37,204 nt of DNA from an uncultured Selenomonadaceae bacterium (GTDB taxonomy: Bacteria; Bacillota; Negativicutes; Selenomonadales; Selenomonadaceae), in assembly GCA_905235425.1 (NCBI GenBank), contig CAJOKY010000001.1:1-37204 (forward strand), given 5' to 3'. Under the pieces are notes generated by a model. That model had not been told where the DNA came from. It saw only the letters and a list, made by a program, of their open reading frames with translations, and ran no database searches. Of this stretch, positions 17,122-24,952 are shown in pieces. A program made the translations under genes and the position numbers. Numbering within the stretch: position 1 is the stretch's first letter; each line of letters begins with the position of its first letter.

Positions 17122-20112
17122 ATGGCGTTGTTCCATTTCAGAATTAAATCTGATAAAAAGCCTGACGGCACTAAAATTTCTGCCGTCAATCACGTTGACT
17201 ACATTCGCCGTGAAGGTGTTTTTTCCGATATTGACTGTGCCACTTCCATTGACCATTTTAGCGGTAACTTTATTTCTTCTTCCGAGATTAAAGACGCTTG
17301 TAGCGGTATCGATACTTTGCTTTACCATACTGATGATTTCGGCTCTATCAGAAATTCTTCCAACGGTATCGAACTTTCCGATAATTCCTCTCCTACCACT
17401 ATTTCTATCGCTCTTTTGCTTGCCAATAACGTTATGAATCATCAGCCTCTTATTATTTCCGGCTCTGATGACTTTAAAAAATCTGTCATAAACGCCGCTA
17501 TTTCTGACGACTTACCTATTTCTTTTGCCGACTCTGATATTCAAAATTTATTCATTCATCATAAGGAGCTTATCGAAAATGAACGATATTACTTCATCTC
17601 AAACGGTGGAACTTTCGTTACCAATCGACTCTACCCCAAGCAATGTTCTTCACCTCTTAATTCAAAATCAATCCAAGCTGTTGCCAAAATCGGACTTTGC
17701 TTGCCAACACTGTCCCAACTCCCTCTGGTTCATTCAGAATCACAACGAACTGACCTGCTTTTGCCGGCTGATGAATCTCGTCAGTTGGAACAACTCTCAA
17801 AAGACCTCTATCACCATGTGCGATGGAACTTTTCTCTCGAACGAAAAAAATTAGCTGAACGGACTTCTGATAAAATTCTTGCGAACATTAACGAAAATTT
17901 AACTCAGCTTTCCGCACAATCTCACGTCGAATACATTAACCGCGAAAATTCTTTTGCTCATCGCGGCGGTTGTATCTTCCACGCTCATCATCTCCCCAAA
18001 TGGGCTAATGACGACCCGAAAAAATTTTTCCGTGCCGCTGATAAATATGAAGGTTGCGGTAATCGTCGCTATGTTGAAATTGAATTTGCTCTTCCCAATG
18101 AACTTACTACCGTCGAACAATATCTGCAAATCATTGACCCTTTTATTGCCAAACATCTCAATGACCATTATTATACTTTCGCCATTCACGAAAAATTTGG
18201 CGCGTTATCCAATGGGCAACGTCACCCTCACGTTCACATTATGCTTTCCGAACGCCTTATTGATGATGTCGAAAAAATCAAAGAACGGAGTCCCAAGAAT
18301 TTTTTCAAATATCCGGCGCGAAAGAAAAAAGACGGTAGTCAACCCTCTTTTGATGAAAAGTTTAATCGCGGCTCTCCCAAATCCCGCAAATGGTGTGACC
18401 GTTCTTTTATCTCTCAACTTCGCGCCGACTTCGCTCATATTCAAAATGACGTTCTGGCTAAAAACGGCTTTTCCATTCGTGTTGACCATCGTTCCTTAAA
18501 GGCTCAAAAGGAAGAGGCGGAACGTAACGGCGATTCTTTCCTTGCTAAACTTTTCGATCGGATTCCTGAAGAATACATTGGTATCATTTCTCCTCAAGAC
18601 GAAGACAGTCCTCACTTGGCTCAATTAAAAGAATTTCGCTCTCTTCGTCAACAGCATTTCGATACCGTTTTAAAACTTGATTCTATGGCTAAAGAATTGG
18701 TGGAATTGGAAACTAAGGACGCTGTTCAAACTTCTTCCATTAACGCTAAAAATTTTATCGACTCGAATGAATTTTCTTCTCAATCTTTTGATTCTGATAA
18801 ACTTAAAGCTCTACGCGCCAATCTTTTAAATGCCGTCGCCGATGTCAATAAATGGAAACGCGTTATCATTTCTCAACACGACGCTGAAGAATCTGCCAAG
18901 CTTGAGTATATGACTAATTCTGAACGCGAAATTTGGCTACAATATTACTCCACCGTTTCTCACATTCATCACCTTGAACAATTTTTACAATCTTTACGCC
19001 AGCCTAAAGATTCTCAAGCTGACGCTTTAAAAGCTTATAATGAACTTATCGACAGCGTTAAGAAAAAACTTATTGCTCTTAATTCTTCCGTCGGACTTTT
19101 GGAAAAATCCATTGCCAACATTAACAAAAAACTTGACTCACCCGACTTCAGAAAAAATATTTTGCTTGTTACTCATCATATTTTACAAGATAATTCCTTT
19201 GCCAGAAAAAAATTGAAACAAGCTTGCTGTAATCTCGACCGCGCTGTTGACCAACTTCGTGGCGCTATTGTTGATAAAACTGTTTCTAACGAGAATAAGG
19301 AATTCTTCAAAACTAAAGAAGTCTATGACTTAGTTCGTCGTCAGTTTTTTGCTCTCAAAAAAGATTACGAGAAAACTCTCGATCTTAAATTTGACCTCCA
19401 ACAGAAAATTATCTCTACACCTCGTGCCCTCGATATGGCTAAAAATCTCTTTCTTCACGGGGCTTTAAAAGCTTTACGCGTGGACCTTCTCAAATATCGC
19501 AAAAATGAACAACGTTTCTCAAAAAATCTCTCCATCTTTAACCTGCGCGAAAAAAATTTCCTCAACAGGGATTGGTCTGTCGAGGAACGTCCTCTCTTTT
19601 TACAAGAAAAATATTTTATTGATAAACAGAAAATTTTGCTTGAGATTGAACATCAGCGTTTACTTAATTTGAAAATTTCTCTTGAAAATCGTGCGAACGA
19701 ATTGGAACAATTTTGCCAACTCCCCGATTCTCAAGAAAAAATTCAAGATATTGCTACCGGTATCTTACGCAAAAATTTTAAATTTGTTCGACGCCTTGAA
19801 GAAACCGAATCCAGACTTAAACATCTTTCTCAACGCATTAATCACGTTAAAAAACAAATGGACGCTATAAAATCTCAATTGGCTATCGACAAACGTCATA
19901 CCTGTTACAAAGTCGTTTCTTCTGGTAATTCGCACTCTTCCAATGAATCTCTGGCATCAATCATTGCTGACGCGATTTTACGTGAACCTGATGCCGTTCC
20001 TCTTGTCGCTCGTTCTGTCGATAACGATTCTAGATTGAACAAAGATTGGATTTGGTTGTCCGAGTTTGATAAAGATGAAATTATGATTAAAAAAATTCTT
20101 CGCGATTTATAA
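17122..20112 (+). CDS. MobA/MobL-type (MOBQ-like) relaxase
   Basis: 996 residues. The protein begins ALFHFRIKSDKKPDGTKISA followed by HVDYIRREG (Y27), the position of the nicking tyrosine in MobA. The metal-binding motif HPHVHIMLSER is at H368/H370/H372, preceded by RYVEIEFALPNELT and YTFAIHEKFG as in R1162 MobA. Unusually about 240 residues lie between them, and a second HVEYINREN (Y271) appears just before the core, so the catalytic tyrosine could be Y27 or Y271. From about 480 to 950 the protein is mostly coiled coil, with no primase or helicase motifs. AAGGAG is 8 bases before the ATG. It nicks oriT and leads DNA into the transfer channel encoded to the right; it converges with that operon at a shared terminator. 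Confidence 0.93.
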   Translation: MALFHFRIKSDKKPDGTKISAVNHVDYIRREGVFSDIDCATSIDHFSGNFISSSEIKDACSGIDTLLYHTDDFGSIRNSSNGIELSDNSSPTTISIALLLANNVMNHQPLIISGSDDFKKSVINAAISDDLPISFADSDIQNLFIHHKELIENERYYFISNGGTFVTNRLYPKQCSSPLNSKSIQAVAKIGLCLPTLSQLPLVHSESQRTDLLLPADESRQLEQLSKDLYHHVRWNFSLERKKLAERTSDKILANINENLTQLSAQSHVEYINRENSFAHRGGCIFHAHHLPKWANDDPKKFFRAADKYEGCGNRRYVEIEFALPNELTTVEQYLQIIDPFIAKHLNDHYYTFAIHEKFGALSNGQRHPHVHIMLSERLIDDVEKIKERSPKNFFKYPARKKKDGSQPSFDEKFNRGSPKSRKWCDRSFISQLRADFAHIQNDVLAKNGFSIRVDHRSLKAQKEEAERNGDSFLAKLFDRIPEEYIGIISPQDEDSPHLAQLKEFRSLRQQHFDTVLKLDSMAKELVELETKDAVQTSSINAKNFIDSNEFSSQSFDSDKLKALRANLLNAVADVNKWKRVIISQHDAEESAKLEYMTNSEREIWLQYYSTVSHIHHLEQFLQSLRQPKDSQADALKAYNELIDSVKKKLIALNSSVGLLEKSIANINKKLDSPDFRKNILLVTHHILQDNSFARKKLKQACCNLDRAVDQLRGAIVDKTVSNENKEFFKTKEVYDLVRRQFFALKKDYEKTLDLKFDLQQKIISTPRALDMAKNLFLHGALKALRVDLLKYRKNEQRFSKNLSIFNLREKNFLNRDWSVEERPLFLQEKYFIDKQKILLEIEHQRLLNLKISLENRANELEQFCQLPDSQEKIQDIATGILRKNFKFVRRLEETESRLKHLSQRINHVKKQMDAIKSQLAIDKRHTCYKVVSSGNSHSSNESLASIIADAILREPDAVPLVARSVDNDSRLNKDWIWLSEFDKDEIMIKKILRDL

Positions 20113-20172
20113 CTTTACTCGTCAATATGTTTGGCTTAATTTTAAATTTACTCGCGTACCTATTTTATTTCC

Positions 20173-20222
20173 AACAAAAAATCGGTCTTTGCTCTTCTTT
20201 GCTTAAGACCGTTTCTTTTTTT
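20173..20222. terminator. Bidirectional terminator between convergent operons
   Basis: Stem CGGTCTT/AAGACCG (20183-20189 with 20205-20211), with T-rich bases after it on the plus strand and a run of six T after it on the minus strand. It ends the relaxase transcript and, 3 bases after the TnpV-like stop, the transfer operon. Confidence 0.75.
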
Positions 20223-20224
20223 AC

Positions 20225-20512
20225 TTATTTTTGGATTTCTTTTTTCAAAATTGCCTTTACTTCTTCTTCCAGTTTTTCCGTCTCCAATATCCATTCCAAA
20301 AAATCTTTTTCGTATAATTCTTTACTTATACCGCGTTTCAACAATAATTCTTCAAAAATCTTTTCGGCTCGTTTCGAGTACGATTTTTGATAACTCGTCA
20401 AATACTCTTCCAACTCTCCCTTCTCAAGCATTGCGGCGTACAATTCGGGATTTTTTTCGCGTAAATATTTTTCACGCATATTTCCCCACACGCCGCAAAA
20501 ACTATCTTCCAT
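20225..20512 (-). CDS. TnpV-like protein
   Basis: 95 residues, all helical. The pattern WGNMREKYLREKNPELYAAM followed by LEKGELEEYL and a final charged helix resembles TnpV, a small protein of unknown function found in conjugative transposons of Bacillota. Its start overlaps the end of the LPD1 gene by 11 bases, with GAGG close upstream. It is the last gene of the transfer operon. Confidence 0.7.
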   Translation of the reverse strand: MEDSFCGVWGNMREKYLREKNPELYAAMLEKGELEEYLTSYQKSYSKRAEKIFEELLLKRGISKELYEKDFLEWILETEKLEEEVKAILKKEIQK

Positions 20513-23147
20513 CCGTCCTCACTTCCTTCATTATTTCTGCGCCATAATTTTTATTGTTGACTCCCAGCGGACTTAATTCTTGTATCACTTGCTTAACCTT
20601 TTCTTCCGGATATTTTCCTACCATTTGTCTTGCCGTTTCCTCGTCAAATTTTTTCTGCTTTTTGGGCAAAAATTTATACAGAGAATGCAATTTGTAATTT
20701 GTATGCAAAATCTTATACCCCATTGAATTAGCCGTCATTCTCCCGCCTTTTTGCAAACTCAATATATTTTCGTCTATTCTTTCCACAAAATTTTTAAACT
20801 GCCCGTTTGTCAACGCCACTTCGGGATATTTTTCCTTGACTTCCTTTGAATTGAAAAATTTCTTTGCTCCTTCGAGCAATTTTTTTGTAAAAGCCAAAAA
20901 TTTTTGGGCTACACTCGGCTTTTCTTCCGACATTTTTTCAACGATTCGGCGTCCCGTTTTCATATCGGCAAAAGCATCTGCCAGCATTTCTTCCACTACT
21001 TTCGTATCACTAAGCGTCGGTTGTTTGACTGCCTTTTTATATTCTTCTATTTGATTACTGCTAAAAAATTCGTGGCGCTCTACATATTTGCTAATATCTT
21101 CGTAAAGTTCAGGCTCGTAATTTTTCAGCAAATGAAATGTTTCGTGCCAAAACGTCCAATCCAATGACGTTTCTGCGTTCCCATTTATGTACATTATGTC
21201 ATTGTCTGAATCATACCTGCCGTGAATTTCCGGCGCTCCCTCTATATACTTCAATTTTATTCCAAAAACTTCCTCACTCATCTTTTGGAGCGCCATCTGT
21301 TCCATCGTCAATTCTTTTTCCGACATCAGCCGCGTTTCCTTCAGCTTGTCACTCACATTTTCTATTGTCGCCGAATAAAGTTCGCAATTCTTATTGTGTT
21401 CCTTAAATCGTATTGAATCAAATAAATATTCGTATGCCGCTTTTATGTCTTCCATTTCTGCAGCCGTTGGATAAGGGTACGTATTTTCCATTTTGTAACT
21501 TTTTTCCGTCGTAGCCTTATCCCACGATTCTTCCGACCTGTAGTTTACCAGATAATCATTGCGGATTCCTTTTTCTTCCAATTTTGTCTTCAAATAAACT
21601 TCAAACGACCTTGCCGCCATTTCTTCCGGCAACGTCCAATATTCCTTATTTCGCCTTCTGTCCAGTATCTGACAACGTCTTACCATGTCGCTGTTATTTA
21701 TCACGCTTTGCACCAATCTAAAGCCTTCCATAACTTCCGCGCTGACTTTCTGCGGCGTTATTTGATTCTCATTGTGCGTCAGCATTGCTGTCACTTCTGT
21801 GTTTTCTTTTCTTCCAAAATAATTGTCCACAGCATGAAACCACTCGTGTCCGAGACTTCCAGCGCCTTTATTCTTTGTCAAATTGATGACAACCTTCACC
21901 GGCTCATAATGGGCAAGCGGCGCGTTACTTCCTCCTCTTCCTCGCGCTCCAAATGCCAGCCCCAATGTTCCATTCAACGACATTGCTCGCGGCGGCAATC
22001 TTAAAACTTCCGCCATATCCGTTAAGGCATCGTATGCCTTATTCAAATTTTCTTGCCGATTTTTATTTTCTACCCACTCGCCAAACTCCACCCCGCGAAA
22101 GCCGAATGTTTCTTGAAATTGTTCCGGCGTTACATCTCCGTCCCTTTTCAAATTTCCTGTGCGCGGATTGTTTTCCGTTTCTCTTTCATACGGGATATTC
22201 CGATATTTTTCTAATTTTTCTTCAAGTTCTTCCAAGTGGCTGTCCAAATATGTGTACGCCTCGTCACGGGTTTCAAATGGAGACTGTATCTCCACGTATT
22301 CTTTGCCTACCTTGCAACCTATGAAATAATAACTGCTGTAACGCCAGCTGTACACTTTGAACGGATTCTTTTTTTCTCTCGGCGTTTTATCTTGAATCTG
22401 GTCTCTCATTTTGTAACGATCCAGTGCATCATATTTTGTCGCTCCATATCCCAAGATTCTGTACCTATTTTCGCCGTGCATTTCTCGCAATTCTATCGGA
22501 TTTTCTTCGTCGTAGCGGTAATCGTAGCTGTCCAATTTTGCCAATGCAAGCGCGGAGCAATCTTTTTCGTGTCCCATTACGCTGTATATCAGCTTATAAT
22601 CTTCTATTTTCTGCGCTATACTTTTACAATTCCACATATTAAGGCTGTATTCGGACTCTTGCTTTCTGAACTTTTCCAGTTCCGACGAAAATTCTTCCTC
22701 CGTCCATTTATCTTCAAGGACACTTACCGCCATATCTCGCAGTACCGTCATTTCTTCTGCCCATTCTCTTAACCGCCACGAATATTTTTTAGGCTTAAGC
22801 GGTATTGTATCACGCAATGCCCGCACCGCATCTACTTTCCAACTTGCCATTCCCGTTTCCAAAAGTTTTTTGTAATTCGGCGTGGGAAATGACTTTGACA
22901 ACGGCACTCGCTCTGCTTCCGTCTCCATTGCTACCTTCATCAAATCGAAGTATGCCGCGTACAAATCTTTCCGCGCTCCTCCGATTTTTTCGCCGAAATC
23001 TTCAATTCTATTGGATTTTTTTATTTTATCATTTTTTGCTGATTCGTTCACCGTTTGCACGACCGTTTCAACAAAAATGTTCCCTTCATTCTCTTTTTCT
23101 AAATCCTCGAATAAATTATATTCCGCTGATTTTTTCTTTCGGCTCAA
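20502..23147 (-). CDS. Large LPD1-domain protein with two HExxH motifs
   Basis: About 881 residues. Residues about 350-460 (FGFRGVEFGEWVENKNRQE ... LAFGARGRGG ... GSLGHEWFHAVDNYFGR) match LPD1, a domain of large polyvalent proteins of phages and conjugative elements, which are thought to enter the recipient with the DNA. It includes a zincin-type HEWFH (H434/E435/H438). A second, separate HETFH (H668/E669/H672) lies in a C-terminal metallopeptidase-like region about 635-760 (YDSDNDIMYINGNAET before it, EEMLADAFADM after it, with a possible third ligand glutamate). The N-terminal 350 residues are unrecognised and helical. Start: GTG 23156 overlaps the previous stop (GTGA), but GAGGTGA is better placed for TTG 23147, which I use. 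It is possibly a protein that protects or adapts the incoming element. Confidence 0.85.
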   Translation of the reverse strand: MSRKKKSAEYNLFEDLEKENEGNIFVETVVQTVNESAKNDKIKKSNRIEDFGEKIGGARKDLYAAYFDLMKVAMETEAERVPLSKSFPTPNYKKLLETGMASWKVDAVRALRDTIPLKPKKYSWRLREWAEEMTVLRDMAVSVLEDKWTEEEFSSELEKFRKQESEYSLNMWNCKSIAQKIEDYKLIYSVMGHEKDCSALALAKLDSYDYRYDEENPIELREMHGENRYRILGYGATKYDALDRYKMRDQIQDKTPREKKNPFKVYSWRYSSYYFIGCKVGKEYVEIQSPFETRDEAYTYLDSHLEELEEKLEKYRNIPYERETENNPRTGNLKRDGDVTPEQFQETFGFRGVEFGEWVENKNRQENLNKAYDALTDMAEVLRLPPRAMSLNGTLGLAFGARGRGGSNAPLAHYEPVKVVINLTKNKGAGSLGHEWFHAVDNYFGRKENTEVTAMLTHNENQITPQKVSAEVMEGFRLVQSVINNSDMVRRCQILDRRRNKEYWTLPEEMAARSFEVYLKTKLEEKGIRNDYLVNYRSEESWDKATTEKSYKMENTYPYPTAAEMEDIKAAYEYLFDSIRFKEHNKNCELYSATIENVSDKLKETRLMSEKELTMEQMALQKMSEEVFGIKLKYIEGAPEIHGRYDSDNDIMYINGNAETSLDWTFWHETFHLLKNYEPELYEDISKYVERHEFFSSNQIEEYKKAVKQPTLSDTKVVEEMLADAFADMKTGRRIVEKMSEEKPSVAQKFLAFTKKLLEGAKKFFNSKEVKEKYPEVALTNGQFKNFVERIDENILSLQKGGRMTANSMGYKILHTNYKLHSLYKFLPKKQKKFDEETARQMVGKYPEEKVKQVIQELSPLGVNNKNYGAEIMKEVRTDGR

Positions 23148-23152
23148 TACTT

Positions 23153-23575
23153 TCACCTCGATAAATCCGTTTCTTTCTCTTTTATCTCTTTGATGAGCGT
23201 GCTAATATAATGCGACTTCATTAAATCTTTGACATACTTGTCTTCTTTACAGTACTTTGAGCCATAAATTTTCAGTGCCTTCGACACAGTTCGCGGCGTC
23301 AAACCGCCTTCCAAGCCCTTTTGCGCAAAGTCTATATCTTCGGCAAATGAGATATATGCTCCCGATTCTGACATTAACGGTCTGTCAAACGTTTCCAAAA
23401 AACTTTCATACGTAAACACGCCTTTTTGTTTTCCTATGTAATCTTCGTGAACTACCGTTGCTCTGTACTTATTCCCGTGATTTCTCACAAGAGAACGTAT
23501 ATTGTACGTTCGGCGATTATCGAAAAGTTTTTCCGCTCTTTCTTCATCTGTCACTATCGTTACGGTTGATTCCAA
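23153..23575 (-). CDS. Small paralogue A, unknown function
   Basis: 140 residues. Its C-terminal half (DFAQKGLEGGLTPRTVSKALKIYGSKYCKEDKYVKDLMKS) is clearly related to the next upstream gene. The N-terminal half is a beta-rich strip with little identity. No known family, no membrane segment. The frame is open from TTG 23590, but GGAGG lies at that point and is 8 bases before TTG 23575, taken as the start. It overlaps the LPD1 gene frame at its end, so the products are coupled. Possibly an antirestriction-like or DNA-associated accessory protein of the element; this is only a guess from location. Confidence 0.75.
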   Translation of the reverse strand: MESTVTIVTDEERAEKLFDNRRTYNIRSLVRNHGNKYRATVVHEDYIGKQKGVFTYESFLETFDRPLMSESGAYISFAEDIDFAQKGLEGGLTPRTVSKALKIYGSKYCKEDKYVKDLMKSHYISTLIKEIKEKETDLSR

Positions 23576-23594
23576 TTTTTCACCCTCCAAAATT

Positions 23595-24047
23595 TTATCG
23601 TGACACTTCCAAATTTTTTTCTTCGTTTTTAATTTGATTGACCAGCTTTTGAATATCTTCCGACTTCATCAGCGCTTTGATATATTTTTCGTCGGCACAT
23701 TTTGACGACCCATAAATTTTTAAAATTTGCTTTACCGTTTTTACCGACAAGCCGCCTTCCAATCCTCTTTGCGCCATTTCCATATCTGTTTCCGAAAAAC
23801 TATTACTGCCGCTATTTCTCGCTCTCAATTCCAAATCATCAAACGTATCTATAAATGACTGATAATCGTACGTTTCGCCATTTTTATAACCGATTTTATC
23901 ACCGTGTCGCACCGTTACTTCAAACTTTGCTTGATCTCCCATTCTCTCGGTCTGCTCATAATATCTTATGCTGAATCCGCCTTGCGTATCATCAAATAAA
24001 CTTTCCATTTCTTCCGGCGTCGCATAAACTGTTACTCTTGATGTCAT
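23595..24047 (-). CDS. Small paralogue B, unknown function
   Basis: 150 residues from ATG 24047. It shares with paralogue A the pattern AQ-R/K-GLEGGL-x3-TV-x3-LKIYGS-x2-C-x3-KYIK-x-LMKS and the same order of parts (strand-rich N-terminus TSRVTVYATPEEMESLFDD, helical C-terminus), so the two arose by tandem duplication. The open frame begins at TTG 24065 over the GGAGG site, 11 bases before the ATG. Function unknown. It follows the exported helical protein gene by 25 bases. Confidence 0.77.
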   Translation of the reverse strand: MTSRVTVYATPEEMESLFDDTQGGFSIRYYEQTERMGDQAKFEVTVRHGDKIGYKNGETYDYQSFIDTFDDLELRARNSGSNSFSETDMEMAQRGLEGGLSVKTVKQILKIYGSSKCADEKYIKALMKSEDIQKLVNQIKNEEKNLEVSR

Positions 24048-24072
24048 CGCTTTTCTTTCCTCCAAAAAATTT

Positions 24073-24951
24073 TTATTTAAAATCCGGCATTCCTGTCACT
24101 TTCGGTTTTTCGTAGTCGTACTCTTCCTTCAACATTTTGTAAGTCACTTCGTCATACGGGTCTGCTACGTCAAATTTCGTTATTGAATCAATGTACGCCG
24201 ACTCAACGATTTCATCATATGCGCTTGCTTGATACACTGCTTGCACTTGTGCAAAATTCGCGTCCAACGCATTTTGTCTCGCCAACTCATACGCCAACAA
24301 CGCTTTCAATTCATTCTGCGCTTGATACATTTGCATTTCGCCTTCCGCCAAGTTCGTATGCGCCATAATTTTTTCTGCCGCCAATATTGATTTTTCCGTT
24401 TCGGCAATTTCTTGACGCGACCCCAAAACAAAATTTTTGTATGTTTCGTCCAACCATTTATATTTTTCCGACTCGTTATAATCTGCCGAATTATACGACT
24501 CCCAATCATCGGCGTTTCCTTGACGCAATTTGCCGTTACTTTCATCTATGACCGCAGTTTTGGCAATATTTTCCGTACCGAGCCCGATAACATTTAATGC
24601 CGATTCCGTTTCCAAAAATATTTCTTCTGAAAACGGCTTTGTATTTTTCTCTTCACTCTCGCTCTTGCTCAAAAATATTTTCGCTGTTTTTTCAAGATTA
24701 TCTCCTGCCACTATGGATTTTATATGCCGCCCATAATCGTACACACTTCCGCCATTTCTTGCCAAATCTCTAAGCGCAAACGGTGACGGACTGTCCTCAA
24801 ATGATACTTCCGTTAAACTGTAATAGGCGGCGGGGTTATACGGCTCTGTCCATCCCGGCACGCTGTACGCATACGCTACCAAATTGTAGCCGCCTAAAAA
24901 TCCCAAGCTGACTACTCCTAACATTGCCGCCAATTTTTTCTTACTTTGCAT
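24073..24951 (-). CDS. Exported helical protein of the transfer operon
   Basis: 292 residues from ATG 24951, which lies one base after the stop of the previous gene and has AGGAGG 9 bases upstream. The N-terminus KKKLAAMLGVVSLGFLGGYNLVAYAYS is a signal peptide or anchor without a lipobox cysteine. The middle and C-terminal part (about 185-250, EIAETEKSILAAEKIMAHTN ... LAYELARQNALDANFAQVQ) is a long Gln/Ala-rich helix like those of VirB5/TrbJ proteins, so it may be a second pilus-tip-like or channel protein. This assignment is weak; no family is certain. Confidence 0.75.
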   Translation of the reverse strand: MQSKKKLAAMLGVVSLGFLGGYNLVAYAYSVPGWTEPYNPAAYYSLTEVSFEDSPSPFALRDLARNGGSVYDYGRHIKSIVAGDNLEKTAKIFLSKSESEEKNTKPFSEEIFLETESALNVIGLGTENIAKTAVIDESNGKLRQGNADDWESYNSADYNESEKYKWLDETYKNFVLGSRQEIAETEKSILAAEKIMAHTNLAEGEMQMYQAQNELKALLAYELARQNALDANFAQVQAVYQASAYDEIVESAYIDSITKFDVADPYDEVTYKMLKEEYDYEKPKVTGMPDFK

Positions 24952-24952
24952 T

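Noticed and set aside
22236..22772. 178-codon plus-strand open frame
   Set aside because: It is antisense to the LPD1 gene; rich in Phe, Ile, Cys and His as expected for the opposite strand of A+T-rich coding DNA.
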